A stretch of DNA of 64,000 nt from Enterococcus columbae DSM 7374 = ATCC 51263 (GTDB lineage Bacteria > Bacillota > Bacilli > Lactobacillales > Enterococcaceae). Position 1 is the stretch's first letter, and each line of letters opens with the position of its first letter. Made by a program: the position numbers and the translations under genes. Below, piece by piece: positions 1-7,520 of the stretch. The notes beneath the pieces are model-generated. The model was not told the DNA's origin. It was given only the letters and a program-made list of their open reading frames with translations, and made no database searches. The DNA lies in contig NZ_KE136348.1 in the NCBI RefSeq assembly GCF_000406925.1, positions 116,737 to 180,736 on the forward strand. Reading direction: 5' to 3'.

Positions 1-280
1 ATTCAAGTATATCATAACGGCCAGCCTTTAATACCATACGTAATTCTGAAAGCGGGATGTCTAGTAATTCCATAATCAAGGCAACCTCTTTAAACATCCT
101 TCCTCGACGAAACAAATTAGGACCTACAATCATCGGCGGGATAATTGGTAAAAATGGTGAAATGGAAATACCTAAGAATTTGAGTAAAAGCAATAAAAAT
201 AAGATTAGCAAAAGTATATTGCAATCGATTAAAAAATCAATTTTCCATCGAACAGTCATCTTCTTCCATATTTTCATCAT
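1..280 (-). CDS. Partial small membrane protein, unrecognised
   Basis: The reading frame opens with ATG ATG at 280 and stays open for 93 codons to the window edge, so the C-terminus is missing. A basic start (MMKIWKKMTVRWK) is followed by a strongly hydrophobic stretch at about residues 19-50, then a more polar region with two arginines. The start directly abuts the TAA of the upstream DUF3278-type gene (stop 281-283), so the two are probably translationally coupled. I do not recognise the family; a membrane accessory protein to the DUF3278 partner is only a guess. Confidence 0.6.
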   Translation of the reverse strand, partial: MMKIWKKMTVRWKIDFLIDCNILLLILFLLLLLKFLGISISPFLPIIPPMIVGPNLFRRGRMFKEVALIMELLDIPLSELRMVLKAGRYDILE

Positions 281-811
281 TTATTCTTTCTCTCTTTCAT
301 TTTTCAATTGATAACGAACTAGCAAATACATCGCACCACCGAAAAAAATTGCTTCAAATAAAAACGAGAATAGACTATAAGGGGAAAACAATTCTGCCAT
401 AAAGCTACCTTTTGAATCAAAGGCACTCATCACAGTCACTATAGCTGCAAAAAAAATCCCAGATAAGGCACATTTCAAAACAGACTTTCTTTTTAGTGAT
501 TTACGTTGACTATCACTAGCTTCAATTTTAGCTAATTTCAATTTGAAGACCTGATACGTCACATAACCACACACTCCAAAAACTAATACAAGGATATTTA
601 TTGTGCAGTAGCCAAGTAAAATGATTTCTGGATCCAGTCTATCAATTAGATGGATTACGATAAAATTCGACAATAACAAATACCAAAACAAAAACATAAA
701 AGCATTATTGCCAATGCGTCTAATTTCTTGTAACCGATATTCATCAAGTACTCCAGAAATGCCATAAAAGCGCTTAATCATTTTTTCCATTAACGTTTCT
801 TTATGTTTCAT
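281..811 (-). CDS. DUF3278-type membrane protein
   Basis: A 176-residue integral membrane protein. The N-terminal segment KRFYGISGVLDEYRLQEI followed by IGNNAFMF resembles the lactobacillales DUF3278 family, whose function is unknown. Hydrophobic segments lie near residues 40-60, 70-90, 110-130 and 145-165. I use the ATG at 811 because a GGGAGA ribosome site sits about nine bases upstream; the in-frame GTG at 820 overlaps that site. It lies directly upstream of the partial gene at 1-280 and is probably co-transcribed with it. The family name comes from sequence memory, not a profile search. Confidence 0.7.
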   Translation of the reverse strand: MKHKETLMEKMIKRFYGISGVLDEYRLQEIRRIGNNAFMFLFWYLLLSNFIVIHLIDRLDPEIILLGYCTINILVLVFGVCGYVTYQVFKLKLAKIEASDSQRKSLKRKSVLKCALSGIFFAAIVTVMSAFDSKGSFMAELFSPYSLFSFLFEAIFFGGAMYLLVRYQLKNEREKE

Positions 812-974
812 CTCTCTCACTCTCCCAAAATAAAGTATTCAAAATCATTATTTGAAAAAGTTATAGTGCCCAACCACAAGCAAAAAGACATTTTATCCAG
901 GTATCGTGACGACATACGCTAGACAGAATCGTTGATCACGGATTCAATATAATTATTAATGTACGTAATTAGCA

Positions 975-1003
975 TTGCGATTGTCCGGACATTTGCGTAT
1001 AAT
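975..1003 (+). promoter_or_regulatory. Promoter and palindromic operator of the first toxin-antitoxin pair
   Basis: TTGCGA (975-980) and TATAAT (998-1003) are separated by exactly 17 bases. The spacer holds the perfect palindrome GTCCGGAC (983-990), placed where an autorepressing antitoxin dimer would block RNA polymerase. The operator role is inferred from position. Confidence 0.65.
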
Positions 1004-1045
1004 ATATGTAGATTGAAATACTACTCACGAAAGAAGATGGTTTAT

Positions 1046-1354
1046 ATGGCTACGAAATCAGCAAATTTATATGCAAGAATTGAACCAGATGTCAAAGAAA
1101 AAGCAGAAAAAATTCTATCTACACTTGGTATCCCTGCATCCAGCGCTATTAATATGTTTTATAAACAGATTATCTTACAAAGAGGGCTTCCGTTTGAAGT
1201 AAAATTACCATCTTCTACTCCTGTAGACATCAGTACATTATCAGAAGCAGCGTTCAACGAAGAATTGGAGAAAGGATATGCGGATATGCAGGCTGGACGG
1301 ACAAAAAAAGCGAAGGAGTCCTTTGCTGATATTCGCAAAGATTATGGTTTATGA
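1046..1354 (+). CDS. RelB/DinJ-family antitoxin
   Basis: A 102-residue protein starting MATKSANLYARIEPDVKEKA, the short beta strand and helix of a ribbon-helix-helix DNA-binding domain. The central segment IPASSAINMFYKQIILQRGLPF is typical of DinJ/RelB antitoxins. The acidic-basic C-terminus (residues about 70-102) would wrap the toxin. ATG 1046 is preferred over ATG 1037 because the GAAAGAAG ribosome site is correctly spaced for it. The gene overlaps the next by ATGA, the usual antitoxin-toxin coupling. It probably represses its own promoter through the 983-990 palindrome. Confidence 0.88.
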   Translation: MATKSANLYARIEPDVKEKAEKILSTLGIPASSAINMFYKQIILQRGLPFEVKLPSSTPVDISTLSEAAFNEELEKGYADMQAGRTKKAKESFADIRKDYGL

Positions 1355-1695
1355 TATATGAAGTGGAAGTATCTGAACAGGCTGATAATGATTTGAGAGA
1401 AATTTTTAAATATATTGCTTTTGAATTACAATCACCGGAAAATACAAGCAGACTACTTGACCGTCTGGAAGAACAGATATTCAGTCTAGATACAATGCCA
1501 GATCGTTATCAAAAATATGAAAAAGAACCATGGAAAAGTCGTGGACTCCGTGTACTACCAATAGACAATTATCTGGTACTTTATGTTCCAGATAGTGATA
1601 AAAAGGTTGTAACAATACTGAGAGTAATGTATGCCGGACGAGACATAGCCAATCAGTTAAATCACTATCAAAACAATAAATTAGATATAATTTAA
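1351..1695 (+). CDS. RelE/ParE-family toxin
   Basis: A 114-residue protein of the RelE/ParE fold: MIYEVEVSEQADNDLREIFKYI at the N-terminus, then a helical hairpin and the C-terminal beta sheet with RVLPIDNYLVLYVPD and VVTILRVMYAGRDI. Members either cleave mRNA on the ribosome (RelE, YafQ) or poison gyrase (ParE); sequence alone does not decide. The start overlaps the antitoxin stop (ATGA). A hairpin terminator follows at once, so the pair is a closed two-gene operon. It looks intact. Confidence 0.87.
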   Translation: MIYEVEVSEQADNDLREIFKYIAFELQSPENTSRLLDRLEEQIFSLDTMPDRYQKYEKEPWKSRGLRVLPIDNYLVLYVPDSDKKVVTILRVMYAGRDIANQLNHYQNNKLDII

Positions 1696-1728
1696 AGCAA
1701 TCTTTCAGTTATGATTGATTGCTTTTTT
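1695..1728 (+). terminator. Terminator of the first toxin-antitoxin operon
   Basis: The stem AAGCAATC (1695-1702) pairs with GATTGCTT (1717-1724) and runs into six T residues, right behind the toxin stop codon. Confidence 0.8.
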
Positions 1729-1740
1729 CATACTCAAAAA

Positions 1741-2096
1741 ATGAAGAAAATCCTGACTTTATTCCGTACACTTTCCTTGATTACGATAGTTAGAGAACAA
1801 TATTTTCCAATTTTTATTTCTGTAAGCAACAAGACTGTGAAGAAGCTGTAATCATGGCACAATCAGCATTAGGTTTAGCCTTGTATGAACAAACGCAAAT
1901 GCCCCCAGCCAGTTCACCGAAAGACATTCACCTTGAAAGTGATGAGGATTTGGTAGTCATGATTTCTCTTGATTTAAACGAATATCGACGTAAAAATACC
2001 TCTATTCCTGAATGGTTAAATATCCTTGCAGAAAAAGAGCATATTAATTTTTCGCAAACCTTAACCGACGCCTTAAAGCAAAAGTTAGGTGTCTAA
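1741..2096 (+). pseudogene. HicB-family antitoxin remnant
   Basis: The last 80 codons, from ATG 1854, encode MAQSALGLALYEQ followed by a HicB-like C-terminal domain (SIPEWLNILAEKEHINFSQ and LTDALKQKLGV). In HicB proteins the MAQ segment lies inside the chain, after a QGDTLEEAI-like stretch. The same frame upstream indeed reads QQDCEEAVI directly before it, but is closed by TAG near 1791, and the expected N-terminal beta sheet is scrambled. No HicA toxin is next to it. I conclude an orphan, degraded antitoxin; a short product from ATG 1854 cannot be excluded. Confidence 0.65.
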
Positions 2097-2112
2097 ACGT
2101 ATTCAAAACATG

Positions 2113-2154
2113 AACACACGGAATTACTTGCTAGTTAATTTCCGTGTGTTTTTT
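2113..2154 (+). terminator. Terminator behind the HicB remnant
   Basis: AACACACGGAATTA (2113-2126) pairs with TTAATTTCCGTGTGTT (2135-2150) with one bulge and is followed by T residues. Confidence 0.8.
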
Positions 2155-2354
2155 CGTTTTTAACTTTCCTAAGGTCAAAAAGCAAATTTTCTGGTTAAAA
2201 GTTGACTTATCAAGGTTTATAACAAATCGCTCCTACACTAAGAAAATCTCTCTCAGTATAGAAACGATTTTTATACCTCATAACGAAAGGAAGGAAGCTA
2301 TGAGGTGCTTTGCTAAAAACAGGTTCTTAACTATTTTAAGCAAAAAATATTTGA
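2155..2354 (+). other. AT-rich gap with a possible antisense RNA
   Basis: No convincing gene. TTAAAA, 17 bases and TATAAC (about 2196-2224) could drive a short plus-strand RNA. That RNA would hold the inverted repeat ACCTCATA (2275-2282)/TATGAGGT (2299-2306), whose loop contains the purine-rich AAAGGAAGGAAG. A hairpin TTGCTAAAAA...TTTTAAGCAA (about 2310-2343) next to A/T runs could terminate transcription from both sides. A 22-codon frame starts at the ATG at 2300 behind the purine-rich site. It would begin MRCFAKNRFL; I do not claim that it is translated. Confidence 0.3.
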
Positions 2355-2489
2355 TTAGTTTTCACTAGAATCAACTTGTTTAATTTCACTTGGAATAGCA
2401 AATAATTTGGTTAAAGTATAGCAAACTACTACAGTGATGATTGAAACAACAAAATCTATCAATATTTGATACCCTTGATAGATATACAT
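2355..2489 (-). CDS. Candidate small hydrophobic peptide, possibly a type I toxin
   Basis: A 44-codon frame: MYIYQGYQILIDF, a single membrane span (VVSIITVVVCYTLTKLF) and a polar tail ending DSSEN. Size, one membrane helix and a charged tail match type I toxins of the Fst/Ldr kind. A putative plus-strand RNA converges on it toward a shared hairpin, as in enterococcal par loci. Against it: no good ribosome site stands before the ATG at 2489 (AAAGGAA is about 55 bases away), and I see no specific Fst motif. This is an inference from layout. Confidence 0.3.
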   Translation of the reverse strand: MYIYQGYQILIDFVVSIITVVVCYTLTKLFAIPSEIKQVDSSEN

Positions 2490-2578
2490 TAATACTATTT
2501 TTATTTTTTCAATGTAAATACAAAAATAAATTCTAGCGCTATTTATTCCTTTTATTTTATATACTTATTTTCTTAAAT

Positions 2579-3202
2579 TCATCCAGCATCACGGCTCAAA
2601 AAATAGTTGATTCCAATCAAAAACACCGCTACTAAGAAAACCTGCCAGCGTGAAACGTTTAGTATAAACGGCGTATGAATACTGATAAATAAAACAATAT
2701 TTAATGCAAATATTACAGCAATCATCAATAAATGCTGCCATTTAGCCTTTTCTCCATATGTTCGACCCGTCAGCCATAAGATGAAAAATACCGATCCACC
2801 TGCTATTAAACTACAAAACAGATACTTGCCGACATCTAATTGTTGCAAGGTATTTTGATGAAAAAAAGCTTCTAAGTAATCCATAATTAATATGACAGTC
2901 AAATAAGAAAAAAAGGCCAATAAAGTAAGCCTTAGCATTTGTCGCCAATCAGTCGGCAATTGCTTGATCAAATCATCAGCAATCGGTTGAGGCTCCTTAC
3001 CAAAATAATCCTGTGCACTCATCCCATTTTGCTGTGCTTCTAAAATATCCTGCAAAATGCTTAACAACATTTCTTCTGTTTGTTGCTCGTTTTTATTCAT
3101 ACTATGAAGACGAACATATACCAAAAGATCATCGTAATATTGTTTGTTAGCTACATTCAACTGTTTTTGAAGCTGTGTATTTTGGTCGATTAAATTACTC
3201 AT
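2579..3202 (-). CDS. DUF1129-like membrane protein, partner of PadR
   Basis: A 207-residue protein. The N-terminal half is soluble and helical, with ILEAQQNGMSAQDYFG resembling DUF1129/DUF1048-type proteins that often follow PadR regulators. The C-terminal half has four hydrophobic segments (about residues 90-112, 120-142, 152-172, 180-198). The start MSNLIDQ (3202) is chosen because AGGAGA lies nine bases upstream; the frame overlaps the end of padR by 8 bases. It is most likely co-expressed with, and controlled by, the PadR protein. Function unknown; the family call is moderate. Confidence 0.72.
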   Translation of the reverse strand: MSNLIDQNTQLQKQLNVANKQYYDDLLVYVRLHSMNKNEQQTEEMLLSILQDILEAQQNGMSAQDYFGKEPQPIADDLIKQLPTDWRQMLRLTLLAFFSYLTVILIMDYLEAFFHQNTLQQLDVGKYLFCSLIAGGSVFFILWLTGRTYGEKAKWQHLLMIAVIFALNIVLFISIHTPFILNVSRWQVFLVAVFLIGINYFLSRDAG

Positions 3203-3533
3203 TCTCCTCATCTCCTATCACCTGATTAACATTTTCTTTAAGTAATTGCCACTGATGTTTAAAGTGAAGCAGTTCCTCTTGACCTAGTGCAGTGACTGCA
3301 TAATATTTACGCTTTGGACCTGTCTCAGATTCACGCATCTGTCCAACAATCCAGCCTTTTTTCTCCATTGATAGCAATAATGGATATATTGTTCCATTTG
3401 AAATATCGCTAAATCCATTGTCAGCTAAACGTTCGCTTAAAGTATAGCCATAAAGCTCTTCTTTTTGCAATAATTGTAGGATACAGCCTGTTAACACACC
3501 TTTTAATAACTGAGAATCAATTTTGGTTGTCAT
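3195..3533 (-). CDS. PadR-family transcriptional regulator
   Basis: A 112-residue winged-helix regulator: LLKGVLTGCILQLLQKEELYGYTLSERL, then DISNGTIYPLLLSMEKKGWI (the recognition-helix motif of PadR) and GPKRKYYAVTALGQEEL (wing). The C-terminal helix would dimerise. ATG 3533 is preceded by GGGTGGTG; an extended frame reaching 3674 would run through the promoter and is not credible. It heads a two-gene operon with the DUF1129-like gene and probably represses itself through the ACAAGGTA/TACCTTGT repeat. The inducer is unknown. Confidence 0.9.
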   Translation of the reverse strand: MTTKIDSQLLKGVLTGCILQLLQKEELYGYTLSERLADNGFSDISNGTIYPLLLSMEKKGWIVGQMRESETGPKRKYYAVTALGQEELLHFKHQWQLLKENVNQVIGDEENE

Positions 3534-3555
3534 TTCACCACCCCTATCTTGTATT

Positions 3556-3592
3556 ACAAGGTAATTATAGCAAATGTTGGCTACCTTGTAAA
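3556..3592 (-). promoter_or_regulatory. padR promoter with inverted-repeat operator
   Basis: On the minus strand TTTACA (3592-3587) and TATAAT (3569-3564) are 17 bases apart. ACAAGGTA overlaps the -35 box and its exact complement TACCTTGT follows the -10 box, so the two half-sites (3582-3589 and 3556-3563) are 26 bases apart and bracket the promoter. This fits autorepression by PadR. Confidence 0.75.
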
Positions 3593-3646
3593 GCATAATA
3601 GTTAGTTTGTTTCCTCGTAACTGAGTAAATAGCTCTCTAGCCTCTT

Positions 3647-3933
3647 TCTCGCGGCTAAGCAATCCACTTCGCATTTTTTTAATCTATGCTTAGTGGATAG
3701 CCTCTCGGAAAATAAGCCAGTCTGGCATATAAAGTCTTTAAATAAACGGACTTTTTCGCCATTTTGGTCCTTATTTTCTCGCGGCTAAGCAATCCACTTC
3801 GCATTTTTTAATCTATGCTTAGTGGATAGCCTCTCGGAAAATAAGCCAGCCTGGCGTATAAAGTCTTTAATCGCACGGACTTTTTCGCCATTCTGGGCCT
3901 TATTTTCTCGCGGCTAAGCAATCCACTTCGCAT
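3647..3933. repeat. Hairpin repeat array, family C (two full units and one half)
   Basis: Two 119-base units (3686-3804 and 3815-3933) start ATGCTTAGTGGATAGCC and end GGCTAAGCAATCCAC plus TTCGCAT. Each folds on itself: GTGGAT/ATCCAC, AGCC/GGCT, AAAATAAG/CTTATTTT, and an apical AAAGTC/GGACTTT. A lone right arm lies at 3647-3674. The units differ at a few sites, for example CAGTCTGGCA against CAGCCTGGCG. The array separates the serine operon terminator from the padR promoter; no gene is visible within it. The same inner stem occurs in the arrays at 7521, 59815 and 63772. Confidence 0.85.
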
Positions 3934-3944
3934 TTTTTTATAAA

Positions 3945-3988
3945 AAAACGAATATACAGGCTAATGGTGATAGCTTGTATATTCGTTT
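3945..3988 (-). terminator. Terminator of the serC-serA-DUF1015 operon
   Basis: On the minus strand AAACGAATATACAAGC pairs with GCCTGTATATTCGTTT and is followed by a T run, just behind the DUF1015 stop codon. Confidence 0.9.
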
Positions 3989-3994
3989 TATTCA

Positions 3995-5227
3995 TTATTT
4001 ACTTCTTGTTTCTAAATCATGGATTAATAAGCCACTTAATAGTTTAGGTTCAAACCATGTTGACTTTGGTGGCATGATTTGTTTGGCATCAGCAACAGCT
4101 AATAAATCATGCATCGATGTTGGATACATCGCAATAGCTACCTGCCATTTTTGACTATCCACCAAACGAACAAGTTCTTCAGAGCCACGAATGCCGCCAA
4201 CAAAATCAATCCGTGAATCGACTCGGACATCGGTAATGCCAAAAATACCTTCAATCACATACTTTTGTAAAACAGCAACATCTAAGCCATTGACTGCATC
4301 ATTAGGTCGTAAGGCTTCGTTAAAGGTTAAGGTATACCATTGCTGATTGTAATATAATTTAAACTCACCTTTTTGCTGTGCTTTTATTTGGGTCGTCGGT
4401 GTAACTGTAAAGTATTCCGCTAAGCGTTGGAAAAAATCAGCCGGTGGGACAATATTAATCACTCGATTATACTCCAAAATATGCAATTCATTTTCTGGAA
4501 AAATAATCGATAAGAAATACTCACTTTCCGCACTTGCTGTTTGATTTTCTCGTTTTTCTAAGCCGACCTTCACGGCTGAGGCTGCCCGATGATGCCCATC
4601 AGCAATATATAATGCGTTCACTTGCTCAAAAATGGCCGTAATTTGCTCAATGACTGCTAAATCATCAATGACCCATAGACGATGGTGAACCTGATGATAT
4701 TTTTCAAAATCATAGATTGGCGCGTGCTGCACCTTCCACGCTTGAACAATTTGCTGCATCGCTTCTGGCTCACGATAGCTTAAGAAAATCGGTGAGGTAT
4801 TGGCATCACAGTATCGGATATGATTCATCCGATCTTCCTCTTTAGCTGGTCGAGTAAACTCGTGCTTTTTAATTAAGTCGTTGACATAGTCCTCAATTGC
4901 TGTATTCGCAGCAATTCCTGTTTGAGTCCTTCCAGCCATCGTTAATTCATATAAATAAAAGCAAGGCTTGTCCTCTTTAACAAACCAACCTTCAGCTAAA
5001 AATTGTTGCAAAACCTCATTTGCCTTTTGATAAACTTCTTTTGCATAAGGATTCATCTGATCATCAAATGCAATCTCAGAGCGATCAATATGGAAATAGC
5101 TATATGGATTATCCTTGGCTAAATTGCGCGCCTCGTTGGTATCAATCACGTCATAAGGTAATTCCGCGATTTGACTAGCAAGATTGCTTTTAGGACGAAT
5201 TGCTCGAAAAGGACGTACTTGAACCAT
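3995..5227 (-). CDS. DUF1015 family protein in the serine operon
   Basis: A 410-residue cytosolic protein beginning MVQVRPFRAIRPK, with the DUF1015 hallmarks ELPYDVIDTNEAR near residue 23 and ALYIADGHHRAASA near residue 205. The family is related to the ParB/sulfiredoxin fold; the biochemical role of this member is not established. It starts inside the serA stop (TAATG) and closes the operon. A consistent place in serine operons suggests a role in serine or phosphoserine metabolism. No serB phosphatase gene is in the cluster, so a link to that last step is possible but unproven. Confidence 0.88.
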   Translation of the reverse strand: MVQVRPFRAIRPKSNLASQIAELPYDVIDTNEARNLAKDNPYSYFHIDRSEIAFDDQMNPYAKEVYQKANEVLQQFLAEGWFVKEDKPCFYLYELTMAGRTQTGIAANTAIEDYVNDLIKKHEFTRPAKEEDRMNHIRYCDANTSPIFLSYREPEAMQQIVQAWKVQHAPIYDFEKYHQVHHRLWVIDDLAVIEQITAIFEQVNALYIADGHHRAASAVKVGLEKRENQTASAESEYFLSIIFPENELHILEYNRVINIVPPADFFQRLAEYFTVTPTTQIKAQQKGEFKLYYNQQWYTLTFNEALRPNDAVNGLDVAVLQKYVIEGIFGITDVRVDSRIDFVGGIRGSEELVRLVDSQKWQVAIAMYPTSMHDLLAVADAKQIMPPKSTWFEPKLLSGLLIHDLETRSK

Positions 5228-6411
5228 TAATATGGCACCTCCGTATGTTGAATGCTACGAACACGAATAATATTTTCCTGCTCTTGTAATTTTTCGACAA
5301 TCTGCTGGATAACTGTTTGCTCTTTTTCGGCTACATCCACTAGTGTATAAGCATAATCGCCACGTCCACGATTAACCATATTTTCAATATTTACGCCTAA
5401 TGTAGCGATTGCTGAAGAAATTTGACCAAGCATATTAGGAATATTGCGATGAATTACAGTTATTCGATAAGGTGATTGAAAGGCCATCTCAACGGTTGGA
5501 AAATTCACCGAATATTTGATTGCACCGGTTTCTAGATAACGCTTCAAGGTACGAGCAGCCATTTTGGCACAATTAATCTCAGCTTCATCCGTAGAAGCGC
5601 CTAAATGTGGCAAGACCAAAATATTTTCTTGATTAAGTAATCGTGCATCTGCAAAATCAGTCGTGTACCCACTAATTTGTTGTGCTGAAATCGCTGCTAA
5701 CAAGGCAGGAACATCAACAATTTCGCCACGTGAAAAATTAAATAGATGCGCATTTTTTTTCATCATAGCTAATTCTCTTGCGCCAATAAATCCTTTTGTC
5801 TTTTCATTTAATGGCATGTGAAGTGTAATAAAATCACAGGTTTGTAGAATTTCTTCTACTTGATTGGCACGTTTGACACGTCTTGAGATACTCCAAGCTG
5901 TATCAACCGAAACATACGGATCATAACCAATGACTTCCATCCCTAAACGATAGGCATCATTCGCTACCATCGCACCAATAGAGCCTAAACCGATGACTCC
6001 CAGTTTTTTCCCTTCTAGTTCATGACCAACAAATTGCTTTTTATTGGCTTCAACCTGTTCTTCTGTATTTTCACCCGTTAATTGCTGGACCCATTTGGCA
6101 CCTTGCATAATTGGACGAACACTTAATAATAAGCTTGCTAAAACTAATTCTTTTACCGCATTGGCATTAGCTCCTGGTGTATTAAAAACAACTATTCCTT
6201 GTTCCGTACAGTGATCAATTGGAATATTATTCGTTCCCGCACCAGCTCTTGCTACAGCTAAAACTGATTTTGGAAAAGCATAGTCATGTAATTTTTGACT
6301 ACGTAATAAAATCGCATCAGGCTGTTCACTTTCATTAATCGCATAATTTTCTTTTTCAAAACGTGCTAAGCCTTCTGGAGCAATTGCGTTAAATGTTTTA
6401 ATTTGATACAT
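5227..6411 (-). CDS. serA: D-3-phosphoglycerate dehydrogenase
   Basis: 394 residues, the short bacterial form. It oxidises 3-phosphoglycerate to 3-phosphohydroxypyruvate, the first step of serine synthesis. Visible are the NAD-binding loop GVIGLGSIGAMVAND (about 138-152), the substrate-side ARAGAGTNNIP (about 54-64), the catalytic histidine region VLPHLGASTDEAE (about 267-279) and a C-terminal ACT domain (about 320-394: ITVIHRNIPNMLGQISS), which in relatives binds serine for feedback inhibition. Its ATG overlaps the serC stop (ATAATG) and its stop overlaps the DUF1015 start, so all three are coupled. Confidence 0.96.
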   Translation of the reverse strand: MYQIKTFNAIAPEGLARFEKENYAINESEQPDAILLRSQKLHDYAFPKSVLAVARAGAGTNNIPIDHCTEQGIVVFNTPGANANAVKELVLASLLLSVRPIMQGAKWVQQLTGENTEEQVEANKKQFVGHELEGKKLGVIGLGSIGAMVANDAYRLGMEVIGYDPYVSVDTAWSISRRVKRANQVEEILQTCDFITLHMPLNEKTKGFIGARELAMMKKNAHLFNFSRGEIVDVPALLAAISAQQISGYTTDFADARLLNQENILVLPHLGASTDEAEINCAKMAARTLKRYLETGAIKYSVNFPTVEMAFQSPYRITVIHRNIPNMLGQISSAIATLGVNIENMVNRGRGDYAYTLVDVAEKEQTVIQQIVEKLQEQENIIRVRSIQHTEVPY

Positions 6412-7499
6412 TATTTTTCACCACCATATTTTTGTTCAAATGCTTGCATAAAATCAACCAAAGCCTCCACACCTTCATAAGGGAAAGCATTATATAGGCT
6501 TGCTCGCATCCCACCTACACTACGATGTCCTTTTAGATTTTGAAATCCAGCTACTAAAGCTTCTTTATTAAATAATTGATCTAGTTTTTCATCACCCGTA
6601 ACAAATGGGATGTTGGTAATGGAACGATTGTTAATTGCTACCGGATTTGAAAAGAGCTTTGAGCGATCAATTGCCTGATAGAGTAGTTGAGCTTTGGCCT
6701 GATCTTTTTCGATCATTCCCTGAACGCCTCCTTGAGCTTTGACCCACTCTAAAACCAATTTCATGATATAAATCGCATAGGTTGGTGGTGTATTGTATAA
6801 TGAGCGATTTTTCGCTTGTAAAGCAAAATCAAGCATCGGTGCAAAAATCGGCTCTTTATTTAATAAATCATCTCGAATAATAACCAAAGTAACCCCAGAT
6901 GGACCAAGATTTTTTTGTGCTCCTGCATAGATTAAACCAAAATCAGTCACCTTAAAATCATTAGCTAAAATATTTGATGACATATCTGCAACTAAAGGCA
7001 CTTCACCCGTTTGTGGTAATTTATCATAGGTCACGCCACCAATTGTTTCATTAGTGGTAATATGCACATAGGCTGCTTCCTGATCGATTTGATCTACTGT
7101 CACTTCTGGCACATAAGTGAAGTTTTGATCTTCACTGGTAGCAATTACTTCTACCTCAACACCTGGAACTTGCTCAGCTGCACTAATGGCTTTTTTGGAC
7201 CAAGCACCGGTATTGATATAAAGTGCCTTCTTCCCTTGCGCTAAATTTAAAGGAATTATACTAAATTGCAAACTAGCACCACCTTGTAAAAATAGCACAT
7301 GATAATTATCTGGAATCGCCATTAATTCTCTTAATAAATGCTCTGCTTCTTTGATGATCTGATCGTATAAGGAGGAGCGATGACTCAGCTCCATTACAGA
7401 CATTTCACTACCTGCATAATTTAAAAATTCTGCTTGAGCTTTTTGTAATACTTCTTTTGGTAGCACGGCTGGACCGGCTGAAAAATTGTAAACAATCAT
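6411..7499 (-). CDS. serC: Phosphoserine aminotransferase
   Basis: 362 residues of fold-type I PLP aminotransferase: [18 protein letters not shown] at the start, the PLP lysine in [13 protein letters not shown] (about residue 196) and the C-terminal [17 protein letters not shown]. It converts 3-phosphohydroxypyruvate and glutamate to phosphoserine. It is the first gene of the operon, with AAGGAGAG seven bases before ATG. No promoter fits between the ATG and the hairpin array that begins 22 bases upstream, so its transcript should carry some or all of that array as a leader. Confidence 0.96.
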   Translation of the reverse strand: MIVYNFSAGPAVLPKEVLQKAQAEFLNYAGSEMSVMELSHRSSLYDQIIKEAEHLLRELMAIPDNYHVLFLQGGASLQFSIIPLNLAQGKKALYINTGAWSKKAISAAEQVPGVEVEVIATSEDQNFTYVPEVTVDQIDQEAAYVHITTNETIGGVTYDKLPQTGEVPLVADMSSNILANDFKVTDFGLIYAGAQKNLGPSGVTLVIIRDDLLNKEPIFAPMLDFALQAKNRSLYNTPPTYAIYIMKLVLEWVKAQGGVQGMIEKDQAKAQLLYQAIDRSKLFSNPVAINNRSITNIPFVTGDEKLDQLFNKEALVAGFQNLKGHRSVGGMRASLYNAFPYEGVEALVDFMQAFEQKYGGEK

Positions 7500-7520
7500 C
7501 TATACTCTCTCCTTTATTTT

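Noticed and set aside
2144..2368. A 74-codon plus-strand frame
   Set aside because: It begins inside a terminator, has no ribosome site, and has low-complexity AT-driven composition.
3534..3674. N-terminal extension of PadR
   Set aside because: It would be translated from the promoter and operator region; the ribosome site stands before ATG 3533.
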